Shown here piece after piece: positions 48,004-61,269 of a stretch of 64,000 nt of DNA. Every line of letters starts with the position of its first letter. Position 1 is the first letter of the stretch. Origin of the DNA: Falciphora oryzae (lineage: Eukaryota; Ascomycota; Sordariomycetes; Magnaporthales; Magnaporthaceae); assembly GCA_000733355.1 (NCBI GenBank), contig JNVV01000001.1, positions 2,398,064 to 2,462,063 of the forward strand, in the 5' to 3' direction. The notes beneath the pieces were generated by a model. The model was not told where the DNA came from. It searched no databases and saw only the letters and a list, made by a program, of their open reading frames with translations. The translations under genes and the position numbers were made by a program.

Positions 48004-51000
48004 TTAAGCAATCTTCGTGGGGGAGTAGCCGGGCGCCTTGTTTCTAAAAGAGCCCCCAGCCCTCCTCCTGCGGTTGACACGGTCCTCGTCAGGTAGGCAA
48101 CCCGAAAAGCTCTCGTGGCCGATCGTGATGATCCGGATGGTGTTTCCAAATGCCGCAGCGATGCTGCCTCGACCGACCTTGACGATCGGCCCTGGTTCTG
48201 AGATCATGAGGTAATTCTGAGGCTGCGGGTTACACTCGTCGCCGAAGTTATCTGAAACCAGCGGCCGGGTGGCGTAGTCTCCTTTTTTCTCCAGTTGCGT
48301 CATAGTCCACACCTCGTAGAGGTCATCGCTACGGTCGCTAGGGTCGCTTGGCCGAAGTGGCGGCGTGGTGCGTCGTCGACGCAGGCTGCCCGAAGTCGGC
48401 GGCTGGGGCGGCTCTGGGGGAGTCTGCTTCGGTGGTTTCTGCCGAATCCCGACGACACACCCGCTAGGCAGAGACGCCCACAGTCCTGGGTTTTCAACGG
48501 TCCGTCTGAGCTCACTGGCGTCTTGCCACGAACACCCACGGGTTAAGCTGAGCTCGTCGTCTCGGAAGCTTATTGCCTCGCCCTCGACCGAGGGTAGGTA
48601 GGTTTGGATCACACACTCGCCCCCATCGGCTTTGACGTAGACCAGTGTGAACGAGCTTAACCCCTTGGCGCCAGATTTGGTCTTGCGTGGGTGCGAGTGA
48701 AAGAAGCTCAGGGATCTGGGCTGGATAACCTCGGTTCTGAAGGTGTGGATGATGCTGGACGAGTGGAAGTCTACCAAGTGCACCGATGAGGTCCGAACAA
48801 CCAGATAGGACGAATAATCCGGCACCGCAAGCAGCGCTTGGATATCGCTCTCGTCTGGCGGCAATCGAACTTCCTCAGTGGACCACACATCTCCTACGCA
48901 CGTGCCTTTGTGGATGCAACCGCGCCGGGAGAGTGTCAAAAAGGAGGTGGCCTGGCTCGAGTCGGCTGCATTGTGTGTCAGCATTTCAAACAAGCAAACA
49001 AGATCTTGCTTAAAAAGAACAGTGGTGCGGACGGCAACTCACCTCTATCTGCAAGAGGCACCGCACAGCTCAATGGGCTCTTGCAGACGACGTACTCCTG
49101 AGACTGGCCAAGGTCGGGCCAGGTCTCCACCATTGTCCCATTCCTGCGAATCACCACGATAGACATCCGGGCCTCCTTGCTCTTTCTGGTGCTGAAAAAC
49201 AAAGCCTCGGGCTTCTGACCACGAAGATCGACGTCAACCGCCGGTCCCCATTTACGCGCTTTCAGATCCCAGATCCAAATCTTGGATGACGACAACAGAA
49301 CCAGCCATTCAGAACTGTCGTCTATGGCCATCGCCAGGACCGGGAAAGGATCTCTCCCGGGCAAATCCGGGCTTGTGACAACGTAGCTCGTTCCCAAGAA
49401 ACGAACGTTCCAGACCCAGATCATGCGATCCAGACCTGCCGAAACGACGCACCCGTCCGGCGTTGCCGCCATGAGAGCAACGTCCAAGGTATGTCCGGAA
49501 TTGACCGTTTTGATAGATATCAACTGCTCGTCCTCGCCGCCACCGTATTCTCCCGATCGTGCACCGGCGATTTCGCCCCACAGGAGGTAGTTCATCAAGA
49601 GCCGCACCAGTGAGACGATGATTATTATGACTATAATGAGAGGCAAGGTCTGGTGATGCGCAAAGTCATAGACCGCAGGTGGGAGAGTGCGCTCTCTTGC
49701 TGGAGGCGTGCGGTTTGAGCCTTTCATGACGAAGACCAGGGGGTCGTACACCCGGGCAACGTAGCTGTGTGCCCAGGGCTTTACCACGTGGATGACCTCA
49801 CGCGCAGTCTCGTGGTCTTGGAGACGAAGCCACGACGTTGGGCCCCTCGCCTGATGGATATCGATCAACAGTGGCGCTGTTTCGGTCTTGGCCTTATCCC
49901 TGAACATCTTGCTGAGCGTGTGCAAGAGGGTCTCGCTTTGGGAGAAGTGCCATTGTGCAACTAGGATAAAGCCCAGCGTGACGATCAGACCGGCAACGCG
50001 CGTCGAGAGGGCGATCTTCCCTTGGAGCAGGGCCTCGGTCCATGACTCCCGATATGGTGCCTGGGAAGACGTTCGGTTGTGCTTCAAGGAAGACTTGGCG
50101 AGCGCCTCGCTTAGCTCCGTCCGCCGCACTTCAACACTCAACACGGAAAGGAAGAATGTCGACAGATAGAAAAAGTCGAACAGGGTGGCAATGGCGGCGA
50201 ACGTGCAAAAGGCGGAAACGCCCGGGAGAACCACGCGCGACAAGCCCAGGATAATGAGAAGGTACTGCAGGACGCTGGTGAAGGAAACAAGAAATGTTTC
50301 CCCGAAAGCCTGGCCTATCCTGCTGCTTGTGCTATCCTCTGAGGGCGTCACGATGACGGCGTTGATCAGCCGGAACATGTTCTCCAAGCTCATGGACCAG
50401 ACTACCAGCGGGAAGCAGGCCTGGGGGATCCTGGAAAGGTCGACCTTGAAGACGGCGCAGACGGTGAAGCTGGAGATGATTGACGCTATAATCTGGACAA
50501 CCAGTGTGACGATCAGGCCGGCTTTGGACTTGACTGCTCGCAGCTTCGAAAGGCTGTGGAGAAAGTACATAAAGGTGAGGAAGTATGCCAGACTGAGCAT
50601 GGTGAGGTCCCAGAAAGAGATGGGGCGGAATTGGAACTCGTAGAGCTGACTGGGCATGCTTCGGCCGTCGCGGGGGTATGCGATCCACTTGTCTGCCATG
50701 CGTGCAGCCAGAGCGGCCGTCTTCCGCTCCCACTGCCGCCCGACAGGGGAGTCCCGAAGGTGGATGAGGGTGACGACCAGAGCGTCTGCAGCGACAAGCC
50801 TGCGGTCTTCGAATCGCTTGCCGCTGAAAACGATGGAGTGGCGCAAAGTGACATTGACCGAGGTCGACTGCGTTTTGCGGGCATTAACAGTCCCGATGAT
50901 GTCCCCGTCGTTGAAGATCTTTTGTGCATCCCCGGACCAGTACTGGAGTGGAGAATGGTAGAACCACGACATGTTGGTCCTCCCGTTTACGACGTGGAAA

Positions 51001-51546
51001 GTGTCGCGCTCCTGCTGGGTCAGGTCACCGTTGGGCAGGCCAGTTATGGCAGCCAGAGGGACGGGACGCCGGGGGTTGAAGTCCTTGGTTGACCCCAGCA
51101 GCTCGTTCTGTATCTGCAATGCGCCGAGAAGCACATCCCGGTCAAGCGCCCCCATGTAGCTGCCGTGGACCCAGACAGTCCGCATTATAACGTCGGGCTC
51201 CAAGTCGGCGCGGGTGCCCAGCGGTTGCGCGTCGGTCCAGACATGGTGGGGAAGGTTGGAAGCGCTATTGGTGAAGTCGGTGGTATAGAGGAACGGGAAT
51301 GGATACAGGAGGATGCCTGCAACGGCAACCGCCAGCAGGAGGACCGTGTCCACATGTCGCGCGACGTAGCGGCCGTATCGAGCCGGCCAGCTGCGGAGAG
51401 GGTGGTCTGGCGCAAGGTTGGGAGCTTCAGTGGTCCTGGATAGGGAAGACAGTCAACAAAACGAGCCCCTGCGGACACTGCATGTCGATTCGGTGAGGGA
51501 TTCCAAGAACGTACCCCCGTAATGGATAGAGGAAATACCAGAGCAT
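48004..51546 (-). CDS. SCAP: SREBP cleavage-activating protein (SCAP)
   Basis: Three exons (51515-51546, 49043-51435, 48004-48965) join in frame to 1128 residues starting MLWYFLYPLRGTTEAPNLAP. SCAP escorts the SREBP transcription factor from the ER to the Golgi when sterol (in fungi also oxygen) is low. Seen here are a first membrane helix at about 40-60 and a luminal loop with LPHHVWTDAQPL and several N-glycosylation sequons. A sterol-sensing domain of multiple helices follows at about 283-448 (from ISFWDLTMLSLAYFLTF through ATLFDFFYLSTFFLSVLSVE), then two further helices. A cytosolic WD40 domain runs from about residue 660 to the end (SGHTLDVALMAATPDGCVVS, RMIWVWNV). The last exon has an acidic, Ser/Pro-rich insert. 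The tiny first exon is supported by its close likeness to fungal SCAP N-termini. No SREBP gene is in the window. Confidence 0.93.
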
Positions 51547-53659
51547 CACAGCGAGCGTGGCCGCATGCTCTGCCCAGGGCGCAGGGAGGTTCAGTCGCAG
51601 TCGGGTTATTGGTGGGGCATCTTGCGTATGCTATGTAGCTGCTAAGAAGCACTGTTTTCTTTATTACTGCTTGCTGGGCACGAGAGCTATCCCAGAATGA
51701 GGCGATAAGAAGAGTTTGGCACGGGCTACAACGGCGGAAGCGAGGTGCAGGCGTATGTATATTCGGGGGGCACGGGGAGCGGGGACGAGTCGTGGACGGA
51801 GAATTTAGGTTGGCTCCCAGGGCGTGCAAAGTCTCCCTTGCTCCAGGAATGGACGCTCCGTCGTCTTGTCCTGTTCGGGGAGACTAGTCGACCGCCACAG
51901 CACTTGGGAGGGTTCTGGAGTTGCGCAGATCGTCGGCCGGCTCAGCCCAGCAGCCACTGGACACGCTAGCAGCGACAGCGACAGCACCTCACTGGTTCCC
52001 AAAAGAGTCGGAGCGAAATAGGTGGCGCCTGTCCTCGCCCTCGGCGCGCATCTGGACGGCAAACCCTTCCGATCGAGATGCTCCCTGCAGGGCTTCAGGC
52101 CGTTTTGTTGTCACTGTCCGCGGTGCAACTTGGTGCGAAATAGGGCGCGTCGTTCGTCGGGCCTTTAGTCGGGGGAGGGCGGCGCGCGGGGCAAGATTTG
52201 GCAGTTGGGCGATTGAACGGCAATGTTCAATTCCGGTCGTTTGGATTTGGGAGGCAGCACAACGACAGCCACCTAGAACGAAAGTCGATATGGCTCAATC
52301 AAGTGGCGGTTGTGGTCCGGGGGGTTTAGCGGTAGGTGATGTGCGCAATCAGGCGATGGTCGTCGGGGTTTTCCAGGTCGTCGTCACACGGCGCACAGAG
52401 ACGGGGAGAATATGGGAAATCTCGGATTGCCCTTCTGCTGGATGGGAAAATCGAAGCGGCGGGTGGTGGGTGGGTCGTATCCCCAGGGGCAGAATCGAGG
52501 GGAGGCGAGCCCGAAGGAGCTTGGGGCACTTGGCAAGGGGCTAAGCTGAGACAAGGGAAGAAGCTAACGTCATTGGCAAACTGAAAGGGGCAGGCGCAGA
52601 CGACAGCACAGACGGCTGAGGGCGAGTCAATTCGACGGGAGAGTGGTGTTGGTTCGCTCCACCCACGCAAAAACCGGTGGGACGGGCTGAGGCTGAGAGA
52701 AACGCGGGAGCAGCTGGAACAGCAGGTCGGGACCTAGCAAACGCATATGTATTTGATTGATCGCACGAGAGCGCACAGAGTGCATCGCCATGATGGCGAC
52801 AAACGCGTGACGCGGGTTACTGGGGGCCCCGGTATGTACCGACCCGGCCGACCGAACGATTTTCATGCCTGCCAGAGTCAAGAGCGCCCCTCTGAAACAG
52901 CTGACGGTCGTAAGAGGCCCAGCTGCCAGGCTGCTCAGGGCGGAGTTGGTGGGTGCCAGTGGATGCAGCCACGCAGCTAAGAGCCCGAAATTGGCCATCC
53001 AAGAGGCCCCAAGCAGAGTGGCGTGCCTGAATGGGGAACACAGCGCTGCACCCTAGGGAGCCCGTGTGCCAGGTCTGGGCCTTGATCACACGCCCGGTTC
53101 AGGATAGCATCGCGTCGCTGCCCGCGGGCGGAGGGTGCCGAAGTCCTTGAGCCAGTCCAGTCCAGATTGGACGAGTAATGCCAAAGGCGCCAGGTTCCGC
53201 GTTCGCGAGGTTGCGCTTTTCTCCATCCATGGCCGAAAATGACATCTTCCTGGCCAGCGCACGGAGGGCGCCTGTGGGGAACTCTGGTGAAAGTGGGGAG
53301 CTTTATTTTTCGGTGGGGGAGAGGGGAAAATGCAGCAGTGGTCAGATTATATTGTCTGCATACCTAGTCGTGGCTAGGGCTGAGGCTTAGAGAGCGCAGG
53401 CCTCTTCGATTCGGTTCCAAGACCACCTATCTGTATTTCTATGTAAAGTACAGTGTTGATTCGCTTGTGTAGAATACCAGTGATCGGCGCAAGCATGCAA
53501 GAGCTGGAGGCGGCGGCTCGACCCGATTTCAGAGACCAGACGCCGATAATTGGGTCATAATACCAAAAGCTACCTAGAATAGGAAATCCCACTCTCTGGA
53601 TGTTTTAGTTTCTCGAGCGATTACATCGACCTGGATCACGTCACACCCAACAACGTGCC
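51547..53659. promoter_or_regulatory. Divergent intergenic region SCAP / JMJD7-like
   Basis: About 2.1 kb separate the two start codons, so both promoters lie here, but this is far longer than needed. No coding frame or long repeat is evident, and I could not find a clear sterol-response-element palindrome. Confidence 0.45.
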
Positions 53660-54988
53660 ATGGACGAATCCCCCGCCGTCGATCCTATTGCAGAGCTCAT
53701 CACAGCATACGACGAGCTGAATAGCCCGGCTGTAGATGAGCTTGACGAGGAGCCCAGCCCGCTCGAGTTCATGCGCTATGTCTCTAGGAATACGCCATTT
53801 GTCGTCAGAAAAGGCGCCAGCCAGTGGCCCGCGGCAAAGCAGTGGAGCGTCTCGTTCCTCAACGACGCTCTGGCCGGTGAGACGGTGAACGTCGCCGTGA
53901 CACCCAAAGGGTCGGTGGGATAACTTTCGCATACCCGGAACATGAGCTGTTTGTCTTTCTTTGGGCCTAACCTAATATGGTTCTTCGTGCCCCGACTTAG
54001 AAACGCGGATGCCCCAACGAGGCTCCAAGATGGCAGTGTGGTCTTCGCGAAGCCGTGGGAGGAAGACCAAGTATTCTCCGAGTTTTTAGATTTCGTTGTC
54101 CGTCAGGAGACAGAGCCATCCTGCCCGGCCCATGATGCCGAAATCCGTTACGCTCAGACACGTGCGTATGCCATCGCACATCTCTCCTGATACCTTTCTC
54201 TGCTGACGAGTACGAAAACGAAAAAGAAAACGACAACCTCAGGAACGAGTACTCGACCCTGTTCAGCCATGTGCAGCGCGACATCCCATTCGCCCGCATT
54301 GCGCTACAGCGGGAGCCCGAGGCCATCAACATGTGGATCGGCAACTCGCGCTCCGTCACGGCACTGCACAAGGACAACTACGAAAACATCTACGTCCAGG
54401 TCCTGGGCAGGAAGCACTTCGTTCTCCTGCCGTCCCTGTGCCACCCCTGTGTGAATGAGCAGCGTCTCGCGCCCGCGACGTATGCGAGGCAGCCCGGAGG
54501 CGCCGCTGGCCTCGAGCTGCGGTTAGACGCCGCCGACGCAACGCCCGTGCCCTTTGCCCTCTGGGACCCGGATCAGCCGGAGGAGAACGCTACGCAGTAC
54601 TCACCGCTCGCCTGCCCCGTCAGGGTAACCCTCGAGCCTGGCGACATGATGTATCTCCCTAGCATGTGGTAAGTCATGCTTCAGTGTCTTTGCATAGAAT
54701 AACAGACAGCCCAAACAATTGTGGCTGAAGGAAAGCGTCTTTTTGTTTTAGGTATCACAAAGTCTCGCAATCCTGCGGCGAAGAGGGAATATGTGTTGCG
54801 GTTAATTACTGGTTAGTTGAGCACCCCTTACTCTCTTTCCTTCACTTTCTTTTACGTACGCCCCCACTGACGTGAGGCAACCGCGGTCTTCTACCCTTGA
54901 CTTGTCCAGGTATGATATGGAGTTTAGTGGGCCACTATATCCGATGTCCTCCTTTGTGAGATCGGTTCATCTCAACCAGCAGAGATAG
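53660..54988 (+). CDS. JmjC-domain protein, JMJD7-like 2-oxoglutarate oxygenase
   Basis: Five exons (53660-53910, 54001-54161, 54227-54668, 54752-54811, 54910-54988) join in frame to 330 residues. The second acceptor is an A-rich AAAAAG, chosen because it alone restores the family sequence YAQTQNDNLRNEY. The cupin Fe(II) ligands are His185 and Asp187 (in SRSVTALHKDNYENIYVQV) and His287 (in SMWYHKVSQS). Other family hallmarks are PFVVRKGASQWPA near the start, GRKHFVLLP, VTLEPGDMMYLP and the end VAVNYWYDMEFSGPLYPMSS. Human JMJD7 hydroxylates a lysine of the GTPases DRG1/2, and this protein is closer to JMJD7 than to histone demethylases. No localisation signal is seen. Confidence 0.9.
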
Positions 54989-55159
54989 GACAGGAAGGCA
55001 GAATAGAAAGCGGCGGTTGCTGAGGGCCATGGCGACCATGACATATGCACAACATGGTCAGGGGTCTCGTTACACTCGCATATGCTTTGCATGCATTTGG
55101 GTATTTGCGCGTTACTCGACTGTAAACCACACCAGCGACCCATGGCTTCCGCCCCTCCT

Positions 55160-57863
55160 TTACCTGCCTTTCTTTGCTTTCTGTGCTTTCCGTTTTAGTG
55201 CCCGCATCTCCTTCTTCATCCTGGGGTCCACGATCTTGTATCGACCCTTGACTCCTGACGGGCGCCCCTTGATACCCCTGTTCGCGCCCTTGGCCACAAC
55301 AACCTTGACCGACTGCTTGGGTTTTTTCTTGGTCGCCTTCCTGAGAAGCTTCGCTATGCTCTCGGCCTTCTCCTTTTCCGTCATACCCTCCTCGTGGACC
55401 AGGAGATCCGACTTCTTCTTCAGTTTCTCTAGGCGCTGTGCCGCCTTCATCTTCTTCCGGCCCTTGGCCTCACGGACCTTCTTGATTGGCCTGGCGTTGA
55501 ATGCCCTCAACTTCTCCTTTATCGCAGCAGCGGCAGCTGTGGGATACGAAACGAAGTCAGTACATGAAGTCAAATATCACATGGCCTGCTCGTGTGTGTA
55601 ATTTGGGATGGGCTCTTACCTTTTGTAATTGGCTTCTGGGCCTTGTCGTGCTGTGCTTCGTCGTCCAGGAACCAGTCTGGCAGGCCGTCCCTGTCCTTGA
55701 AAGCATGCTTGTTGAAGCCATCGTCGATAACATCGTACGACGTCTTCTCTCCCGTGGCGAGTTGATGGGCGAGAGTCATTGCTTCTGCCGTAATGATATC
55801 GATATCTGAGAGATATTGTTAGTGGCGGCTTCCATGGGAAACATCCATATGGGCGTCTTACCAAGCTTCCCGTCCTTCGTCCGCTTGTCCTCGTCCTCCC
55901 AGTCGTCCTCGAAACCGCTCTTCACGGCCTCGAAACCATCGTTGTCACTGTCGTCCGAGTCAGACTCAACAGCTTGGACAGGCTTCTTGTCAGCCTTCTT
56001 TTTGGTGGATTCTGTTTTCTTGGCAGGTGCCTGCTTGACTTGAGGCTTGGCTGGTGCTTCCTCCATCTCGACGTCCGAGTCATCCTCCGCCTCGGCCATA
56101 TCGGCATCCGCTTCTCTGGGCTCGTCAAGGACGCCCTCTAGATCCTTGAATATGTCCTGGTTGAAAAATGCCCTTGCTCGCTTGGAAAGCCCGGAGGAAT
56201 CAGAGGGTGCGGTGTCAAGATCGGTCAGCAGTGACTTCTTGGTCGGCGCCTCGCCCTCGTCGTCTGAATCGTCACTGCTTTCCTCTTCGAGTTCGCTGTC
56301 GCTGCTGATTTCTCCTTTGCCGTTGTCCGACACTCCCTCCCACTCATCGTCGTCATGCTCCTGTCGAGCCTTCTTTGCCCGGTACTTAGCGTCGGCTGCT
56401 GCCTTGCGCTCCTTGAACTGGTCGTACATTCCATCGAGCTCCGTCTCTAGTCGATCCTCAGCACCGTCGGACTCGTCATCGGTCTCCCCTGAAGAGCCAA
56501 TGCCGCTGTCGCGGTCCTTCTTGGCCTCATCCTCGTTGATGATCACCATCTTGCCCTTTGTCAGCCTGCGCATGGCACCCTCCCTTTTCTCCACAGCCTT
56601 CAGCGCAAACATGGCCCCCTCTCCAGCTGGTCCGGCTTGGTCGAGACCAATGTCCATGGGGGCAACCATGTGCATCTGCATCCGGACGATTTCCTTCTGC
56701 TTGCGCTCGTTGTCCCTTCGGCGCTCCCGTTTCTTTTTGGAGGCCGCCTTGTCCTTCAGAGCCTGGAGGTCCTCTTGTATTTTCATCTCCTCATCCATGG
56801 ACTCAATCTCTGCAATCTCTTCAGCAGCGGCGGCGGCGGCCTCCTTCTTAGCCGATTTCTTTGTGGGGAACCCAAAGATCTCCCTGACAGCCAGACGCCA
56901 CTTGAGAAGCATTTTGAATTCCTTCCTTCCTAGCACCTTCAGGTCCTCGCAGCATATGCGAATCTCCTCCGTCGTCTCTGGAAGCTTGTCCAGCGCGGCA
57001 AGGGCCACGTCGCCGTTCGGCGGCTGTACAAAGCTGAGACGGTTGTACTGGCCCAGAATCTCGATGGGGTCGGTGGTCTGGATGAACTGGCTGGCGGATA
57101 TCTCCTTGTACTGGGTATAGTCGCCCTCCTCGTAACCTTCTCTCTTCCTCTTCTTGACTTCTGGCTTGTAAACCTTGGCCTCGTTGTTCGGAGTGGGGTC
57201 TGCCAGCTCCTCGAAGACGGCGCGAGGGTCCAGGAACTTGGGGTCGACCCGTTTAGGCGCCTTGAATCCCTTGCACACGACGAAGATCTCGGCCGAGACG
57301 TTTCGGGACGAGGGGGGTTTGGTGGCTTCGACCTTGGTGAACAGCTGGTTGAAGATCCACAGCAGGGAGTTGTAATCCTTAGACCGGAAGACCTTGGTGA
57401 CAAAAGTGCCGCCCTCGACGAGGAATTCGGTGGCCAACTTCATGGACTGCAGGGTCAATTCGGCTTGGTTGAACGAGTCCTGCACCCAGGCGGTACCGAC
57501 GTTGGGGGCTCCATCGTGGAGAACCGTGTCCACCTTCCAGCCCTTGAGATGTTGCTTGATCGTTGCCCTGCACTTCTCGGTCGTGATGTCGCTCTGGAAG
57601 GTGATGACCTTGGGGATCGGCTTGATCGGGGCCAGATCGACTCCAATGATGAGACCGCCTACGGGCATGGTCTCGGCAGCCACCTGACACCAGGAGCCAG
57701 GGGCCGCGCAGAGGTCCAGCAGAACCTTGCTCTTCTCGAGGAAGCCATATTTCTTGTTCAGCTGGATCAGCTTGAAGGCGGCACGGGCTCGGTAGCCTTT
57801 CTCCTTGGCGAGCTTGTACCACTTGTCAAGACGGCCTTTGCCGTGTTTCTTTTGAATGGCCAT
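55160..57863 (-). CDS. SPB1: Spb1, rRNA 2'-O-methyltransferase of 60S maturation
   Basis: Three exons (55862-57863, 55620-55805, 55160-55536) join in frame to 854 residues. The N-terminus is an RrmJ/FtsJ domain with SAM motif DLCAAPGSW (50-58). The catalytic tetrad is Lys31, Asp117 (in LHDGAPN), Lys157 (in TFVTKVF) and Glu192 (in [10 protein letters not shown]), with spacings of 86, 40 and 35 that match bacterial RrmJ exactly. A charged middle region ([15 protein letters not shown], acidic Ser/Asp blocks) and a basic C-terminal domain ([40 protein letters not shown]) complete the Spb1 architecture. Yeast Spb1 methylates a 25S rRNA guanosine in the A loop and is essential for late nucleolar 60S assembly. 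Length fits the family. Confidence 0.95.
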
Positions 57864-58334
57864 CGCGCAGTCGGATTAAGGGGTCCACGGGCGTACCGGC
57901 CGCTGTTGTCGTCCTCGGCGTTGTCTGTGATGCCGTCGTCGCGCTTTGCATGGCCCCTCCGCTTTCTCGCGGCTAGATTTTTTTTTTTTTTTTTTCGAGT
58001 ACCCCCGATAAGCCTGAGAGTGGGGCTCTGATAAAAGCTCGGTCATTGACGCGCGCGGAGTGGCGCTAAGAAAGCACTTAAACTGTGGGGCATCGCGGAG
58101 CTGTCGCTCGCGTCCAGAATCGTGTTTCCGCGTTTTTGCGGCGTGTCATGGGTGTCGTGGGCCAGTCTGGGCCGCGTAAAAGTGGCTTGTGCCCACCCCC
58201 TCGTCTCCCGCAACCTCTCCCGGACAACCATAAGAAGATCAAAGAAGTGTGCCAACCTTGCTCTCTCTCACACAATCACAGGTTTCTAATAGTATTTTCA
58301 TGTTCACGTTACTAAAGTGACTCGGGTTGTCAAG
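57864..58334. promoter_or_regulatory. Divergent promoter region SPB1 / CDT2
   Basis: These 471 bp must drive both genes. T18 at 57978-57995 is a typical nucleosome-excluding tract. GACGCGCG near 58048-58055 contains the ACGCG core of the MBF/E2F-type G1/S site, and CDT2 is cell-cycle-related, but the match is short and GC-rich sequence makes it likely by chance. Confidence 0.4.
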
Positions 58335-60749
58335 ATGATGCAACACACTCCCCCCAACAGCAGCCCCATCTGCGTCAAGCGATCCGTTACCTGGGCACCC
58401 GTCGTCCATGTCGACGCCCCAGAAGAGTCCGATGACCTCGTCGACGCATGGCCGGCCCGAGACCTGCCATTGACCCCTAGGAGACCAAGGGCACTCGGAA
58501 GCCCCATTCGATGCAGCCAGACGCCAGCCGACTCCTCGCCACTCGGCTCTGCCCTCGAGCTGATCCCGAGCTCCCCGACGATCCTGACTCGATCAGCAAC
58601 AGCAGCGGCCGCAGCGGCAGCGGCAGCAGCAGCAATCAGTTCCTCCTCTAAAAAGGAAAGGAAACCGCCGTCAATTACTCCCCGCAAGTTCCGCAAGTTC
58701 TTCACTCCACGGCCGGTTCCCGTCGTCACCAGGAGCGCCCTCCACGACATCACCCGATCCTCGCTCAACGAAACACAACAGCCTGTCGACGAAACGGCCA
58801 GGGAGCTGTTCCGGAACCCTGCCCGCTCCGGTGCTCGTGCTGGCAAGCGGCCAACAGCAGCTCTTGATAGTGACGATCTGGACAATGGTAATGGAGGCAA
58901 GCGTCAGAAGACTAGCAAGTCGACTGCAGGGCTTGCCATGCTCGACACGGTTTCCTCGTCTCCCACGAATCTGCTGGAGAACTTGAGGCCGCCGCCGCCA
59001 AAGTTGAGGATCCCCTTGAACCATAGGGGTACCGCCGCCCAGGTTTTCCAGCGAGAATTGGGCGACATCGACCGTGCCTTTGATATGCTGGAGCTGGCGC
59101 ATCCGGTGCTTGGTGAGAATTGCCCCCATCCTAGCCTTTCAGGGGCATGCTTTGCAAGTTTGTCCAGGAGCTAACAGCATATTAGACTGGAGGACGGAGA
59201 CTGCCGACTTCTGCTCCAGGCAGGATTACATTCACAGCACCGCCCAGAGCGACTCTAACCAACCTCGCAGCACTATTTTCTCACAGGCAGCCTGTAACAG
59301 TACGTCGGCTCCTCGTCTCCCTCTCGGAATCAGCTCGAATACCCCTGACTTACGAGTTGGAAACTAACCCGGATGCACGCATTAGCCAACAATATGGTGC
59401 TTATTGGAGACAACATGGGCAATGTACGACTCCTGGACACCGACGCTCCTGGCGAAGATGGCTTCCAGAAGCCCCACGTCCTGTGGACCGCCCACGACAA
59501 TGCCGTGACCGATGTTGCTGTCTCATCCGACGACCTCCGTGCGGCAACAGCGTCGGCGGACCGGACTGGCATCGTGTGGGACATGATGACGCAGAAACCC
59601 CTTACCCTGCTGCCCTGCAATGGCTCCGTCAAGTCGATTCGGTTCCAGCCTGGGCAGGGGACCGGCAACGTCGTGGCCACCAGCAGCCGCGATGGTCTGG
59701 TGCAGGTGTGGGATCTCCGTTGCCGCAACGGGAGATTCAGCGACTGGCAGGACGACACTATGGGCGACGCCTCGGATAGCTGTGAGTATCCCGTGCCGCA
59801 CGGGGCGCCGCTCAACAGTTTTGTGTCGGCGCACCAGGCATCAGCCCGGGGTGGACGGGGAGGCCAGCACGCCGTCGTGACGACGCTTGAGTTCATGCCC
59901 GCCGGCAAGGAGCACCTGATCCTGTCGGCGTGCGAGGCCAACGCCACTATCAAGCTCTGGGACATCCGCGCCGTCCGCCACGAGCTGAGCAACAACGCCA
60001 GTAAGCCCGTATCGGTCGTCGCCCCGCCCCCGGGCCACGCCGGCTACCGCGACTGGGGCGTCAGCTCCCTGGCCCTGGGGTCCGACGGCGCCCGCCTGTA
60101 CGCGCTCTGCAAGGACAACACCGTATACGCCTACTCGACTGCCCACCTCGCCCTCGGCCGTGCCCCCGAGCTCGACGCCGGCTACGGCCTGACCCGCCGC
60201 CGTAGCTCGCCCGTGCACTCGGGCCTGGCTCCGCTGTACGGCTTCCGCCACACCCTCTTCACCTCGCCCAGCTTTTTCGTCAAGCTGGCCGTCCGACCGG
60301 CGCGCGACGGCCGCTCCGAGATGATCGCCGTCGGCAGCGGCCACGGCACTCCTGTCCTGTTCCCCACCGACGAAGGCTACCTACGTTCCCAGCAGGACGT
60401 CGCCTCGGCCGCTGCCTCGGGGGTCTCGCTGCCGGCGAGGACGGAAGGGTCGTGGGGTTTCCCGGCCAGCAACAGGCACGTGACGCCCCGGCCTGCCGAG
60501 ACGACACCCATCTTCACGTTTGGCACGCCGCTCATCCACGGCCACGCCAAGGAGGCGACCTCGGTCTCGTTCACCAGCAACGGTCGGTTGGTCACCGCGT
60601 CGGACGACTTCACGGCCCGTGTCTGGTCCGAGGACCGTGACCAGGCCAGGCAGCTCCGCCGCGGCGGCTGGACCGGGGGTCAGCGCTGGGGTTGGGGCTG
60701 GGCTAGCGTTGAGCAAGACTTTGACGAGCACGATGACGACGAGTTTTAG
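58335..60749 (+). CDS. CDT2: Cdt2-like WD40 substrate receptor of CRL4 ubiquitin ligase
   Basis: Three exons (58335-59112, 59186-59299, 59386-60749) join in frame to 751 residues. I took the first ATG; the open frame above it has no ATG. The N-terminus is Ser/Pro/Ala-rich with a polyalanine stretch (about residues 89-100), and RKPPSITPRKFRKFF follows. WD40 repeats begin at about residue 300: DNAVTDVAVSSDDLRAATAS, then IVWDM, VWDLR and IKLWDIR. VWDLRCR and LWDIRAV are WDxR-type DDB1-binding boxes. In fission yeast and animals Cdt2 directs the Cul4-Ddb1 ligase to PCNA-bound Cdt1 and other proteins, preventing re-replication. The C-terminus ends in an acidic run. The assignment to Cdt2 over other DDB1-binding WD40 proteins is from the overall pattern, not alignment. 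Confidence 0.8.
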
Positions 60750-61269
60750 CTTGACCGATGCCGGCCCCTGAGTAAGTCATCTTGGGACTTGGTCGGGGAA
60801 CGAAAAAAAGAAAAAAAAAATAAAAAATCTATCTCCCCGATACCCTGGGAATATTTTGTACGGAACAACGGCACATTTGAAGGCGTTATACGACTGTCGG
60901 GTTATAAGCATTCTGCATGGAGTACGAATTCATACACAAGAGCTCGGGATCTGGGACAATGGCATCAGTTGCTTGGGACTTTGCTTGTTGGCACAAAGTT
61001 TCGCCGTGGGATTTTGTCAGGGAACTTGGTATAGGGAATACGCTAGCGAATTCTTTGATTCACTACGAACGTAGGTAGCTTAAGGACTGAGGTTCTAACA
61101 GTAGAATAGAAATGTAAATATGAGAAAAGCCGACGGCCGTCTAATAATCTAGCCTGGGGAATCTTTGTTGCCTTGGGGTATCGCGTGACGTTGTCTAAAC
61201 CAGCCTGTTCACAAAAGGACAAAGGAGGACAGAGAGTAGGGTGTAAAGGGGTAAGGAAAACAAAAGAAT
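60750..61269. other. Convergent intergenic region
   Basis: This stretch lies between the CDT2 stop and the second TGA of the heme-oxygenase-like gene and must contain both transcript ends. An A/T-rich run (including A10) at 60806-60830 suits the 3' end of CDT2. No coding frame seen. Confidence 0.5.
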
